Notes: generated from the letters alone by a model not told the origin. A stretch of 64,000 nucleotides of DNA from Bosea sp. 124 (GCF_003046175.1 NZ_PZZM01000001.1:1621001-1685000); one strand, 5' to 3'; positions 53,026 to 62,715 are shown, counted from the stretch's first letter. Translations and numbers: made by a program.

Positions 53026-54168
53026 ATGATCCAGCCCTGCCCCTTCGTGGATGTCTCTGGAACGCCCTATGAGCGGGGACGGCAGCATGGTGCGGCGGTG
53101 CCCGCGCGCGTCAAGCGCTCGATCGAACTCTATGGCGGACAGCTCGACGAACTCGGCTACGGCGCTGCGGCCAAGACGGCGCTGATCGGGGAATTCGCTC
53201 GCGAGATCGAGGCTTTCGGCGCTCATTACGTCGAGGAGATGGCCGGCATCGCCGAGGGCGCCGGCGTGTCGCTCGAAGACATCATCATGATCAATGCCCG
53301 CACCGAGGTCATCGCCAAGGCGCGGCTGGTCAAGAACAGGCCGGTCGAGGCGACCGAAGAGCTCGACGATGGCTGCACCGGGGCAATCATCCTGCCCGAG
53401 CGCAGCGCCAACGGCACGCTGATCCACGGCCAGAACTGGGACTGGAAGGCCGAATGCGCCGAGACCGCGATCGTGATGCGGGTGCGGCGCGACGACGGGC
53501 CGGACTTTCTCACCTTCGTAGAGGCCGGCGGGCTCGCCCGCTGCGGCATGAATGCGGCCGGCATCTGCATCACCGCCAACTACCTCGAATCCGAGCGCGA
53601 CTTCACACAACCCGGCGTGCCGCTCGCCCTGATCCGACGCAAGGTTCTGGAGCAGGAGCATCTCGCCTTCGCGATCAAGGCTGTGGCGACGACGCCGAAG
53701 GCCTGCTCCAACAACATGATGCTGTCGACCGTGAAAGGCTTCGGCATCGACTTCGAATGCGCACCGGACGAGGCCTTCCCGCTCTACCCGAGCGAGGGGC
53801 TGATCGTGCACGCCAACCACTGGGTCGGGCAGGTCGCGCTGACCAAGCTGCGCGACACCGGCACGCCACGCGTGCCCGACAGCTTCTACCGCGACTGGCG
53901 GGTGCGGAAGCTGCTGGACGAGGCCGGCGGCAAACTCACGGTCGACGATCTGAAAGCGGCCTTCTTCGACGATTTCCTCACGCCCCATTCGGTCTGCCGC
54001 CCGCCGCGCCCGAACGACACCGGCAACCTGTCGGCGACGGTCGCGATGGTGATCATGCAGCCGGCGGAAGGGATCATGGAGGTCTGCCCGCTGCCGGCGC
54101 TGAACCGGAGCTTCACCCGCTACAGCCTGACGGCGGGACCGCTGACTCTTGCGGAGGCCGCCGAATAG
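53026..54168 (+). CDS. C45 peptidase / acyltransferase-like Ntn-hydrolase
   Basis: A 380-residue Ntn-hydrolase of the acyl-CoA:6-aminopenicillanate acyltransferase group. Cleavage of the precursor at G/C in D-D-G-C-T-G would expose Cys117 as the nucleophile. G-Q-N-W-D-W and a late V-H-A-N-H-W are also typical. Such enzymes deacylate or transfer acyl groups on amino compounds. GGGAG lies about 9 bases before the ATG. Peptide-transporter genes follow, so it may process imported acylated peptides. There is no signal peptide. Confidence 0.85.
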   Translation: MIQPCPFVDVSGTPYERGRQHGAAVPARVKRSIELYGGQLDELGYGAAAKTALIGEFAREIEAFGAHYVEEMAGIAEGAGVSLEDIIMINARTEVIAKARLVKNRPVEATEELDDGCTGAIILPERSANGTLIHGQNWDWKAECAETAIVMRVRRDDGPDFLTFVEAGGLARCGMNAAGICITANYLESERDFTQPGVPLALIRRKVLEQEHLAFAIKAVATTPKACSNNMMLSTVKGFGIDFECAPDEAFPLYPSEGLIVHANHWVGQVALTKLRDTGTPRVPDSFYRDWRVRKLLDEAGGKLTVDDLKAAFFDDFLTPHSVCRPPRPNDTGNLSATVAMVIMQPAEGIMEVCPLPALNRSFTRYSLTAGPLTLAEAAE

Positions 54169-54218
54169 ACCACCGAACCGCCGCAGCATGCCGTTACGAC
54201 AATAGGGGGAACAGGCCG

Positions 54219-55793
54219 ATGCTTCGACAGATCAGGACCACCACCATCATCGCCGGCGTTGCCTTCGCCGGGCTGGCGCTCGCGGGACTGGCCGCCACCG
54301 CCCAGGCCGCAACGGCACTGCGCGTGCAACTGCCCGCCGACATCCGCTCGATCGACCCCGGCGTCAACCGCGACCACAACACCGACGGCGTCGTGCTTCA
54401 CATGGTCGAGGGGCTCGTCGCCTATGGCGAGGATGCGGCACCGAAACCGCTGCTCGCGGAGAAGGTGGCGATCTCCGAGGACGGCAAGACCTATAGCTTC
54501 ACGCTGCGCCAGGGCGTCAAATTCCACAACGGCGCCGAGATGACTGCAGCCGATGTGGTCTGGAGCTGGAACCGCTACATGACGCCGAAGACGGACTGGC
54601 GCTGCTTGTCGGAGTTCGACGGACGTGGATTGGTCAAGGTCGAGAGCGTCACGGCGCAGGATCCGCGCACCGTCGTCTTCCAGCTCGACAAGCCGAGCGC
54701 GCTGTTCCTCACATCGCTCGCCCGCACCGACTGCGCCATGACCGGCATCCTGCACAAGGATTCGGTCAAGGCGGACGGATCGTTCGACAAGCCGATCGGC
54801 ACCGGCCCGTTCAAACTCGCCGAATGGAAACGCGGCGAGTTCATCAGGCTGGAGCGCTTTGCCGACTACGCAGCGCTGCAGGGCAAGATCGACGGGCTGG
54901 GCGGCGCCAAGCGCCCGCTCGTCGACGAAGTCCGTTTCGTCGTCATCCCCGACAGCGCCACCGCCAAGGCTGCGCTGGTCAGCGGCGACATCGATGTCGT
55001 GCCCGACGTCGCCAATGCCGATGTCGCGGAGCTCAAAAGCGAACCCAAGGTCAAGCTCTCGGTGGTCTCGCATATGGGCCTGGTCGGCCTGATCATCCAG
55101 ACGCGCGACCCGGTGATGGCCAACGTCAAGCTGCGCCGCGCCATCGCCACCGCGATCGACAAAAAGGAGCTGGTCGACGCCGTCACCGACGGGCTCGGCA
55201 AGCCCAACGGTTCGATCGTGCCGACGCTCTCGGCCTATCACAGCAAGGCGCAGGAGCAGGATGTCACCTATGACGTCGCCGCCGCGAAGAAGCTGATCGC
55301 CGAGTCCGGCTACAAGGGCGAGAAGATCGTGATGATGGCCAACAAGCGCTATCCGCAGAGCTTCAATGCGGCTGTGGTGGCGCAGCAGATGCTGCAATCG
55401 GCCGGCCTGAACGTCGAGATCGAGGTCCTTGAATGGGCGACGCAGCTCGACCGCTACAACAAGGGCAGCTACCAGATCCAGGCCTTCCCCTATTCCGGCC
55501 GGATGGATCCATCCTTGTCCTTCGAGTCGATGACCGGCCCCAAGGACAAGCAGCCGCGCAAGCTCTGGGACAACCCGGAGATCCAGGCACTGCTCGATAA
55601 GTCGATGATCGTTGCCGACAAGGGCGAGCGCCAGGCGATCTTCGACGAGTTGCACAAGCGCTTCCTCGCCGACATGCCGATGGCGATGCTCTACAACGGC
55701 ATCGCCGGCGGCGCGGTCGGCAAGCATGTCAGCGGCTATGTCTCGTCGCTGACCTCGCTGCCCCGGCTCTGGGAGGTTTCGCTGGCGCCCTGA
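54219..55793 (+). CDS. peptide ABC transporter substrate-binding protein 1
   Basis: A 524-residue family-5 binding protein with signal peptide ending near A-Q-A/A-T (about 32). It is clearly paralogous to the protein encoded at 57546-59105: they share G-V-N-R-D, F-H-N-G-A-E and A-R-T-D-C-A-M-T. Two cysteines in matching positions (W-R-C, T-D-C) suggest a disulfide. It precedes a convergent GntR gene and no permease is immediately adjacent, so it may share the membrane channel at 59.2-62.6 kb. Confidence 0.9.
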   Translation: MLRQIRTTTIIAGVAFAGLALAGLAATAQAATALRVQLPADIRSIDPGVNRDHNTDGVVLHMVEGLVAYGEDAAPKPLLAEKVAISEDGKTYSFTLRQGVKFHNGAEMTAADVVWSWNRYMTPKTDWRCLSEFDGRGLVKVESVTAQDPRTVVFQLDKPSALFLTSLARTDCAMTGILHKDSVKADGSFDKPIGTGPFKLAEWKRGEFIRLERFADYAALQGKIDGLGGAKRPLVDEVRFVVIPDSATAKAALVSGDIDVVPDVANADVAELKSEPKVKLSVVSHMGLVGLIIQTRDPVMANVKLRRAIATAIDKKELVDAVTDGLGKPNGSIVPTLSAYHSKAQEQDVTYDVAAAKKLIAESGYKGEKIVMMANKRYPQSFNAAVVAQQMLQSAGLNVEIEVLEWATQLDRYNKGSYQIQAFPYSGRMDPSLSFESMTGPKDKQPRKLWDNPEIQALLDKSMIVADKGERQAIFDELHKRFLADMPMAMLYNGIAGGAVGKHVSGYVSSLTSLPRLWEVSLAP

Positions 55794-55802
55794 CCGCGTG
55801 CT

Positions 55803-56492
55803 TCAGCCCATATCCTTGTCGATATGGCGGGTGATCAGGGCCGCGAGTTCCGCCGCATCGCGCCGCCTCAACGCCTCGACCATGGCGTGATGATCGCGCG
55901 CACTGGCGAGCAGCGCTTCGTGCGAGGCCCAGACCGTGACGGATGAGCCACGTGAACGGTCGCGCAGCGCCCAGATCGTTTCGTCCAGAACCGGATTGCC
56001 GCAGGAGGCATAGATCAGATGGTGGAAGGCGCTGTTGATCTCGCTCTGGTCGTTGCGGGTGCCGGTGGCAGCCGCCTCGCTGAAGGCCATGGCGAGCTCG
56101 GCGAGACGGGCGATCTCCGCCTCGCCGATATGGGCGACGACGCCCGCCATGGCGCCGGCCTCGATGATGATGCGCGTGTCGCGAATGGCGCGATAGGTCG
56201 CCAGATCGATCTCGGCGACGCGGTAGCCGCGATTGGGGACATGCTCGATCGTCTTGCGGATGGCGAGTTCCTCGAGCGCACCACGCACGTCGAAGCGCGT
56301 CGCCTGAAACTTCTCCTCGAGATCGATCTGCCGGAGCCATTCGCCGGGGCGGTACATGCGCAGCCGGATCGCCTGGGCGATCTCGCTCGCCAGGGCACGC
56401 TTGGCGATGACGGGCTTGGCAACTGCAGGTTTCGCGGGCGCGGGTTTTGCGGCGGCAGGCTCGGCAAGAGCAGGCTTGATTTTCGGCTGCAT
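55803..56492 (-). CDS. GntR-family regulator with Lys/Pro/Ala-rich N-terminus
   Basis: A 229-residue FadR-type regulator. Residues 1-32 form a histone-H1-like tail of repeated A-K-P-A/V units, followed by a winged helix (about 33-95: W-L-R-Q-I-D-L-E-E-K-F-Q-A-T-R-F) and an FCD ligand domain with the metal histidines in F-H-H-L-I-Y and H-H-A-M. It is divergent from the alpha/beta hydrolase operon, with a clear inverted repeat between them. Confidence 0.87.
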   Translation of the reverse strand: MQPKIKPALAEPAAAKPAPAKPAVAKPVIAKRALASEIAQAIRLRMYRPGEWLRQIDLEEKFQATRFDVRGALEELAIRKTIEHVPNRGYRVAEIDLATYRAIRDTRIIIEAGAMAGVVAHIGEAEIARLAELAMAFSEAAATGTRNDQSEINSAFHHLIYASCGNPVLDETIWALRDRSRGSSVTVWASHEALLASARDHHAMVEALRRRDAAELAALITRHIDKDMG

Positions 56493-56532
56493 GACAGCGT
56501 TCTAGCCCATCGCGACGGGGGATGCACAAGCC

Positions 56533-56561
56533 TGTTGCACGACATCCTTCATCGTGCAACA
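56533..56561. promoter_or_regulatory. candidate GntR operator
   Basis: TGTTGCACGA and TCGTGCAACA form a perfect 10-base inverted repeat with a 9-base spacer, between the GntR gene and the hydrolase operon. It is the likely binding site for that regulator. Confidence 0.65.
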
Positions 56562-56562
56562 A

Positions 56563-56576
56563 AATTGGCGCCAATT
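56563..56576. promoter_or_regulatory. 14-base perfect palindrome
   Basis: AATTGGCGCCAATT lies two bases after the GntR inverted repeat and 20 bases before the hydrolase start. It may be a second operator or part of the promoter. Confidence 0.45.
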
Positions 56577-56596
56577 ATTCAGCCAGATCGAGAGAC

Positions 56597-57502
56597 ATGG
56601 CCATGACCAAAGCCGACGCGACATCTGCCGCAGGCGCCGCCGCTGCCGGCCAGGACGCGGCGGCGATCGCGCGGGCGCTCTACGATCTAGGCCCGACGCC
56701 CGTGATCGCCTGCAAGGCCGATCCACGTTTCAGCTACTGCCTCTATGTGCCGCCCACTCTCGGCCAGACGACGCAGCCGCCGGAACTGATCGTCGCGATG
56801 CACGGCACGGGCAGAGGCTTCACCGGCTATCGCGACGCCTTCCAGGAGTTCGGCCGCTGGAATAACTGCATCGTGCTGGCGCCGCTCTTCCCGATCGGCG
56901 TTCTCGGCGACGACAACCGCGACGGCTTCAAATACATGCGCGAGGGCGCGATCCGCTACGATCACATCCTGCTCGCCATGGTGGCCGAGATCGAGGCGCG
57001 CTACGGCGTCAGCTTCCCGCGCTTCGGCCTGTTCGGCTATTCGGGCGGCGGGCATTTCGCCCATCGCTTCCTGATGCTGCAGCCGCAGAGGCTCTGGGCC
57101 TGCTCGATCGGCGCACCGGGCTCGGTGACGCTGCTCGATCCAACCCGCGATTGGTGGGTCGGTACGCGCAACATGGCCGAGCTGTTCGGCGCGGCGCCCG
57201 ATATCGCGGCGATGAAGACGGTCGCCGTCCAGATGATCGTCGGTGCCGCCGATCTCGAGACCTGGGAGATCACCCACAAGCCGGGCGGCCGCAACTGGAT
57301 GCCCGACGCCAACCACGCCGGCGCGACCCGGCCCGAGCGCCTCAGCTCCTTGCGCAAATCCTTCGCGGACGCCGGCATCGCGGCACGCTTCGATCTCGTG
57401 CCCAACATGGCCCATGACGGCCTGCGTGCGGTCCCGAAGGTCGAGGATTTCTTCGCCGACCATCTCGCCAGGCTTCGCGCCGGCACGGCCAAGGCGGCCT
57501 GA
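56597..57502 (+). CDS. alpha/beta hydrolase
   Basis: A 301-residue esterase/peptidase-like protein: nucleophile Ser149 in G-Y-S-G-G-G, oxyanion region A-M-H-G-T-G-R-G, candidate acid Asp219 and His273 in M-A-H-D-G. There is no signal peptide, so it acts on an imported compound. ATG 56597 is used; a second in-frame ATG lies two codons on. It leads an operon with a peptide-binding protein and transporter. Confidence 0.85.
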   Translation: MAMTKADATSAAGAAAAGQDAAAIARALYDLGPTPVIACKADPRFSYCLYVPPTLGQTTQPPELIVAMHGTGRGFTGYRDAFQEFGRWNNCIVLAPLFPIGVLGDDNRDGFKYMREGAIRYDHILLAMVAEIEARYGVSFPRFGLFGYSGGGHFAHRFLMLQPQRLWACSIGAPGSVTLLDPTRDWWVGTRNMAELFGAAPDIAAMKTVAVQMIVGAADLETWEITHKPGGRNWMPDANHAGATRPERLSSLRKSFADAGIAARFDLVPNMAHDGLRAVPKVEDFFADHLARLRAGTAKAA

Positions 57503-57545
57503 AGACCGCCGACGCCACGCGCCAACGACAACAGGGGATCCACGC

Positions 57546-59105
57546 ATGAACCGGCTTCTCGCCTCCGCCTGCCTCTTGTCCGCCGGCCTCGTGCCGCTGC
57601 TGGCCAGCCCGACGCTCGCCCAATCGCTCACCGTCGCGGTGCAAGCCGACGTCCGCAGCATCAATCCGGGCGTCAACCGCGACGACGGCACCGACGATTT
57701 CGTCCTGCAAATGGTCGAGGGTCTCGTCGGTTATGACGATGGCGGAACGCCGCAACCTCTGCTCGCGGAGAAGATCGACCTTTCGGCCGACGGCAAGACC
57801 TACAGCTTCACCCTGCGCAAGGGCGTGAAGTTCCACAACGGCGCCGAGCTGACCTCGGCCGACGTGCTGTGGAGCTGGAACCGCTACATGGACCCCAAGA
57901 CCGAGTGGCGCTGCGCCTCGGATTTCGACGGCCGCTCCGGCCTCAAGGTCGAGGGCGTCGAGACGCCTGACGCGCAGACCGTCGTGATGAAACTCGACAA
58001 GCCGAACGCCCTCTTCCTCGACAGCATGGCTCGCACCGACTGCGCGATGACCGCGATCCTGCACAAGGATTCGGTCAAGGCCGACGGTGCCTTCGACAAG
58101 CCGATCGGCACCGGCCCCTACAAGTTCGGCGAGTGGAAGCGCGGCGAATACTTCACCATGACCGCCTACGAGGGCTACGCCTCACCGAAGACCGACGGCA
58201 AGGCTGACGGCTATGTCGGTTCCAAACGCCCGCTGCTCAAGGACGTGAAGTTCCTCGTCGTCAAGGATCCGGCCACGGTGAAGGCCGGGTTGATCTCGGG
58301 CGCGCTCGATCTGAGCGAGATTCTGCCGAGCGATGTCGCCGAGATCCGCAAGCTGCCCAAGCTCGAGGTCGTCACCGCCGCCACCGCGGTGCGCCAGGTC
58401 CTGCTGATCCAGACCCGCGACGCCGTGATGGGCAATCAGAAATTGCGCCAGGCGATCGCGGCCGCGCTCGATATGGACGAGGTGGTCGCTACGGCCTCCG
58501 ATAATCTCGGCCAGTCCAACACGTCGCCGATCTATTCCGGCTCGTCCTATTTCGGCGCGGTCGAAAAACAGGGCCATAAATACGATCCCACCCGAGCCAA
58601 GAAGCTGCTCACTGAGGCAGGCTACAAGGGCGAGAAGATCGTCATCCTCGCCAACAAGCGCCCGCGCGTGCCGAGCTTCCCGGCCGCCGTCGTCGTCCAG
58701 GCCATGCTGCAGGCCGCCGGCATCAATGCCGAGATCGAAGTGCTCGACTGGGCGACCCAGCTCGACCGCTACAACAAGGGCAACTACCAGATGCAGTCCT
58801 TCTCCTTCTCGGCGCGCTTCGACCCGGCTTTGGCCTTCGAGCAGTTTGCCGGCCCGAAGGACAAGCAGCCGCGCAAGGTCTGGGATAGCCCGCAGGCGCA
58901 GGAGAAGATCGACCGGCTGATGTCCCTCCCCGATCGCGCCGAGCGGCAGAAGCTCGTCGACGAGCTGCACAAGGCCGTCATCGACGAGGTGCCGCTGATC
59001 TTCATGTTCAACGGCGTCGATGCCATCGCCCACAGCAAGCGCATTACCGGCTTCAAGCCCTGGCAGTCGAAGCTGCGGATGTGGGAAGTCACTGCCGCGA
59101 AGTGA
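57546..59105 (+). CDS. peptide ABC transporter substrate-binding protein 2
   Basis: A 519-residue family-5 binding protein with signal peptide (about 1-25, L-A/Q-S). Shared blocks with protein 1 (54219-55793) include H-K-D-S-V-K-A-D-G, F-D-K-P-I-G-T-G-P and A-T-Q-L-D-R-Y-N-K-G, showing a recent duplication. It lies 105 bases ahead of its permeases and is the principal receptor of this importer. Confidence 0.92.
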   Translation: MNRLLASACLLSAGLVPLLASPTLAQSLTVAVQADVRSINPGVNRDDGTDDFVLQMVEGLVGYDDGGTPQPLLAEKIDLSADGKTYSFTLRKGVKFHNGAELTSADVLWSWNRYMDPKTEWRCASDFDGRSGLKVEGVETPDAQTVVMKLDKPNALFLDSMARTDCAMTAILHKDSVKADGAFDKPIGTGPYKFGEWKRGEYFTMTAYEGYASPKTDGKADGYVGSKRPLLKDVKFLVVKDPATVKAGLISGALDLSEILPSDVAEIRKLPKLEVVTAATAVRQVLLIQTRDAVMGNQKLRQAIAAALDMDEVVATASDNLGQSNTSPIYSGSSYFGAVEKQGHKYDPTRAKKLLTEAGYKGEKIVILANKRPRVPSFPAAVVVQAMLQAAGINAEIEVLDWATQLDRYNKGNYQMQSFSFSARFDPALAFEQFAGPKDKQPRKVWDSPQAQEKIDRLMSLPDRAERQKLVDELHKAVIDEVPLIFMFNGVDAIAHSKRITGFKPWQSKLRMWEVTAAK

Positions 59106-59145
59106 CGCAAACTCCGCTCCGCTGACTCCAAGCTATTGTTTTGAC

Positions 59146-59194
59146 GCATTTTCCTCACGCGAACCGGTATCCACTTCGCTCGAAAATGCTCTAG
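59146..59194. repeat. dispersed intergenic repeat, copy 2
   Basis: A 49-base element with ends GCATTTTC and GAAAATGC, internal CCGGTATCCACTTCG and terminal ATGCTCTAG. It is related to the element at 22981-23030 and lies between the binding-protein and permease genes. Confidence 0.65.
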
Positions 59195-59210
59195 AGCCCG
59201 AAGGCCGCCA

Positions 59211-60155
59211 ATGCTGCGCTTCGCCCTGACCCGGGTCGCCATGGCCCTGCCGACGCTGCTGATCGTGGCAGTGTCGGTGTTCGTGCTGATCCGGCTGATC
59301 CCGGGCGATCCGGCATCCCTGCTGCTGGGCGACCTCGCGACGCCGGCCTCGATCGCCGATCTCAGGGCAAAGCTCGGCCTCGACCAGAGCCTGTTCGTTC
59401 AGTTCGGCATCTGGTTCGGCAATCTGCTCAGGGGCGATCTCGGCATCTCGATCAATACTCAGGAGCCGATCCTGCCGCTGATCCTGTCACGTTTCTGGAT
59501 CAGCGCGCAGATCGTGCTGGTCGCGGTTCTCTTCGCCAGCCTGGTCGCGGTGCCGGCCGGCGTGATCGCCGCCTGGAAGCAGGATTCGGGTCTCGATCTC
59601 GGGCTCGTCGCCATCGCGACGCTTTTGCTCTCGATACCGACCTTCTGGCTCGGCCTGCTGCTGCTGCTGTTCTTCGGGCTGAAACTCGGCTGGCTGCCGG
59701 TCGTCGGCTATGTCGCGATCGGCGACGATCCCTGGCGCGGCGTGCTCTATCTGGTCATGCCGATCCTGACGCTGTTCCTGCACGAGATCGGCGTGCTGCT
59801 GCGGATGGCGCGGGCCTCGACGCTGGAGGTGATGCGGCTCGACTACATCACCCATGCCCGCGCCAAGGGGCTGTCGGAGATGGCCGTGCTCTGGCGCCAC
59901 GCCTTCAAGAACGCGTTCGGGCCGACCTGGACGCTGATCGGCCTCGTGCTCGGCAACCTGCTCGGCGGCATCGCTGTCGTCGAAACCGTCTTCACCATCC
60001 CGGGTCTCGGCCGCCTGCTGGTCGATGCGATCTTCGCGCGCGACTATCCGGTGATCCAGGGCTGCATGCTGTTCGTCGCCTTCACCTATGTGCTGGTGAA
60101 CCTCGTCATCGACCTCTGCTATCCGATCTTCGACCCGAGGGTGATGGCCGAATGA
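59211..60155 (+). CDS. peptide ABC transporter permease (DppB type)
   Basis: A 314-residue permease with the DppB pattern R-L-I-P-G-D-P-A, L-R-A-K-L-G-L-D-Q-S-L and docking loop A-R-A-K-G-L-S-E-M. Six helices are evident. Its stop overlaps the next start by 4 bases. Confidence 0.93.
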   Translation: MLRFALTRVAMALPTLLIVAVSVFVLIRLIPGDPASLLLGDLATPASIADLRAKLGLDQSLFVQFGIWFGNLLRGDLGISINTQEPILPLILSRFWISAQIVLVAVLFASLVAVPAGVIAAWKQDSGLDLGLVAIATLLLSIPTFWLGLLLLLFFGLKLGWLPVVGYVAIGDDPWRGVLYLVMPILTLFLHEIGVLLRMARASTLEVMRLDYITHARAKGLSEMAVLWRHAFKNAFGPTWTLIGLVLGNLLGGIAVVETVFTIPGLGRLLVDAIFARDYPVIQGCMLFVAFTYVLVNLVIDLCYPIFDPRVMAE

Positions 60156-60970
60156 AGCTCCCCCCTCTCAACGCCCTGATCGGCGGCACGCTGATCGGCA
60201 CGCTCGCGGTTACCGCCGCCATCGGCGCGGTGTGGACGCCCTATGATCCCCTGCGCCTGTCCTTCCGCTACAAGCTCGCGCCGCCATCCTCGCTGTACTG
60301 GCTCGGCACCGACGAATTCGGCCGCGACGTGCTCTCGCGGTTGATGGCCGGCGCCGCGACCTCGGTCTGGATCAGCATCCTGACCGTGACGCTCGCCGTC
60401 ATCCTCGGCACCACGATCGGCCTGTTCTCCGGCTATATGCGCGGCTGGATCGACCGTGTCGTGATGGCCTTCAACGATGCGCTGCTGGCCTTCCCCGGCA
60501 TCCTGCTGGCGCTCGGCCTGCTCGCCGTGGTCGGCGCCAACAAATACGGCATCATCCTGGCGCTCGGCATCGCCTATACGCCGTCCGTCGCGCGCATCGT
60601 GCGCGGCACGGTCCTGTCGCTGCGCGAGAAGGAGTTCATCGCCGCCTCGCGCGTGATGGGCAACTCCGAGGCCTTCACCATGGCCCGCCACGTCCTGCCC
60701 AACTGCATCGCGCCGCTGACCGTGCTGGCGACCTCGATGTTCGGCTATGTGCTGCTGGCGGAGAGCTCGCTCTCCTTCCTCGGGCTGGGCGTACCGCCAC
60801 CGGCCCCGACCTGGGGCAACATGCTGGCGGGTTCGCGCGCCTATATCGGCCAGGCGATGTGGCTCGGCATCTTCCCGGGCCTGTGCATCTCGCTGACCCT
60901 GCTCGGCATCAATCTGCTCGGCGACGCGGTGCGCGACCGGCTCGACCCGCGCATGCGAGGCGCCCGATGA
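60152..60970 (+). CDS. peptide ABC transporter permease (DppC type)
   Basis: A 272-residue permease with the DppC motif L-G-T-D-E-F-G-R-D-V-L-S-R and docking loop F-I-A-A-S-R-V-M-G-N-S. It overlaps genes on both sides by 4 bases (ATGA), in a tightly coupled operon. Confidence 0.93.
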   Translation: MKLPPLNALIGGTLIGTLAVTAAIGAVWTPYDPLRLSFRYKLAPPSSLYWLGTDEFGRDVLSRLMAGAATSVWISILTVTLAVILGTTIGLFSGYMRGWIDRVVMAFNDALLAFPGILLALGLLAVVGANKYGIILALGIAYTPSVARIVRGTVLSLREKEFIAASRVMGNSEAFTMARHVLPNCIAPLTVLATSMFGYVLLAESSLSFLGLGVPPPAPTWGNMLAGSRAYIGQAMWLGIFPGLCISLTLLGINLLGDAVRDRLDPRMRGAR

Positions 60971-62607
60971 GCGCGCCCCTGCTCGAAGTCGAGAACCTCA
61001 CCCTCGCGATCAGATCCTCGGGCCGCGAGGTCGTGAAGAGTGTCGGCTTCTCGATCTCGCGCGGCGAGATCGTCGGCATCGTCGGCGAATCCGGCTCCGG
61101 CAAGACGCTGGCGGCCCGCGCCGTCATGGGCTTCGTGCCACCGGCCGTGACGCTCGCCGCGGGCTCGATCCGCTTCGACGGCGAAGAGATCACCACCATG
61201 GCGCAAAAGCGCCTGCGGGCAGTGCGCGGCTCCAGGGTCGGCATGGTCTTCCAGGAGCCGATGACCTCGCTCAACCCGTCGATGACGATCGGACGGCAGC
61301 TCGAGGAAGGGCTCGCGCTCCACCGCAAGCTCGATGCCGCCGGCCGCCGCGCGCTGATCCTCGACATGCTCAGGCGTGTCGGCCTGTCCGACCCCGAGGG
61401 CGCGCTCGACGCCTTCCCGCATCAGTTCTCCGGCGGCATGCGCCAGCGCATCATGCTGGCCTCGGTGATGCTGCTCAAGCCCGCGCTGCTGCTCGCCGAC
61501 GAGCCGACGACCGCGCTCGACGCGGTCGTACAGCGCGACGTGATGGAGCTGATGGTCGGCCTGACGCAGGAGAACGGCACCGCCGTGCTGCTGATCTCGC
61601 ATGATCTCGGCATGGTCGCGCGCTATTGCAGCCGCATCGTCGTGATGTGCCAGGGCGAGGTCGTCGAGCAGGGACCGTCGCAGGACATCCTGGCGCGGCC
61701 GCAGCACCCCTATACCCGCAAGCTGCTCGCGGCGATGCCGCAGCGCGGGCCGGCGCGCGAGCTGCCTGCCGCCAAGACGCCTATCGTGGCAGTGCGCGCT
61801 CTCGTGGTCGACTATCCCGGCCGGCAGCGCTTCCTGCGCAAGAGCGCGCCGAAGCGCGCCCTGCACGGCATCTCGCTCGACGTGCAGCCGGGCGAGGTCG
61901 TCGCGGTCGTCGGCGGCTCGGGTTCGGGCAAGACCACGCTCGGCCAGTCGATCGCCGGGCTGGTCAAGGCGAGCGGCGGCGCGATCCTGTTCGACGGCAA
62001 GCCTATCGCCCGCAGCGAGGCCGCTTACTGGAACTACCGGCTGAACTGCCAGATGGTGTTCCAGGATCCTTATTCCTCGCTCGACCCGCGCATGACCGTG
62101 CGCCAGCTCGTGGCCGAGCCGCTGCGTCTCGTGCCGGGGATGGCGGCGCCGGACAAGCAGGCCCGCGTCGACGAGGTGCTGGCCGAGGTCGGTCTCGCCG
62201 ACGGCTTCGGCGGGCGCTATCCGCACGAGCTTTCCGGCGGGCAGCGCCAGCGCATCGCCATCGCGCGCGCCGTGGTGCGGCGCCCGAGCTTCGTCATCGC
62301 CGACGAGCCGGTCTCGGCGCTCGACGTCACGGTACGGGCGCAGGTGCTCGAACTGTTCGCGGAGCTGCAGCGCAAGCATGGCTTCTCCTGCCTGTTCATC
62401 AGCCATGACCTCGGCGTGGTCGAGCAGGTTGCCGACCGCGTCGTCGTCATGAACGAGGGCCGCATCGTCGAGGAAGGCTCGCGCGACCAGATCTTCGACG
62501 CACCGCGCCACCCTTATACGCGCAAGCTGCTCTCGGCCGTGCCGGGGCTCGAGAGCATGCCGGACGGCGGGGTCAGGCTGTTCTGGCGGCTGGGGGACGG
62601 GGCGTGA
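60967..62607 (+). CDS. fused peptide ABC transporter ATPase (DppD-DppF)
   Basis: A 546-residue tandem ATPase: first Walker A G-E-S-G-S-G-K-T (40-47), signature F-S-G-G-M-R-Q-R, Walker B L-L-A-D-E-P-T-T-A-L-D; second Walker A near 316-323 (G-G-S-G-S-G-K-T), signature L-S-G-G-Q-R-Q-R, Walker B V-I-A-D-E-P-V-S-A-L-D. Both halves look active. The start is set by the ATGA overlap. Confidence 0.94.
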   Translation: MSAPLLEVENLTLAIRSSGREVVKSVGFSISRGEIVGIVGESGSGKTLAARAVMGFVPPAVTLAAGSIRFDGEEITTMAQKRLRAVRGSRVGMVFQEPMTSLNPSMTIGRQLEEGLALHRKLDAAGRRALILDMLRRVGLSDPEGALDAFPHQFSGGMRQRIMLASVMLLKPALLLADEPTTALDAVVQRDVMELMVGLTQENGTAVLLISHDLGMVARYCSRIVVMCQGEVVEQGPSQDILARPQHPYTRKLLAAMPQRGPARELPAAKTPIVAVRALVVDYPGRQRFLRKSAPKRALHGISLDVQPGEVVAVVGGSGSGKTTLGQSIAGLVKASGGAILFDGKPIARSEAAYWNYRLNCQMVFQDPYSSLDPRMTVRQLVAEPLRLVPGMAAPDKQARVDEVLAEVGLADGFGGRYPHELSGGQRQRIAIARAVVRRPSFVIADEPVSALDVTVRAQVLELFAELQRKHGFSCLFISHDLGVVEQVADRVVVMNEGRIVEEGSRDQIFDAPRHPYTRKLLSAVPGLESMPDGGVRLFWRLGDGA

Positions 62608-62692
62608 GCGGCAGTAAAGGCCTCGACGTCATGCTCGGCCTTGTGCAGAGCACCCACGTCTTGAACATCGCCCTCGCCAAAGGAAGACGCGG

Positions 62693-62715
62693 ATGGTCGG
62701 GACAAGCCCGACCAT
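62693..62715. repeat. REP-like palindrome
   Basis: ATGGTCGGG and CCCGACCAT form a perfect 9-base stem with loop ACAAG, in the gap between the ATPase and gamma-glutamyltransferase genes. Hairpins of this form are abundant dispersed repeats in rhizobial genomes; it could also act as a terminator or attenuator. Confidence 0.6.

Noticed and set aside
60841..62511. A 556-codon minus-strand frame opposite the fused ATPase
   Set aside because: Antisense shadow of a gene with two complete ATPase motif sets.
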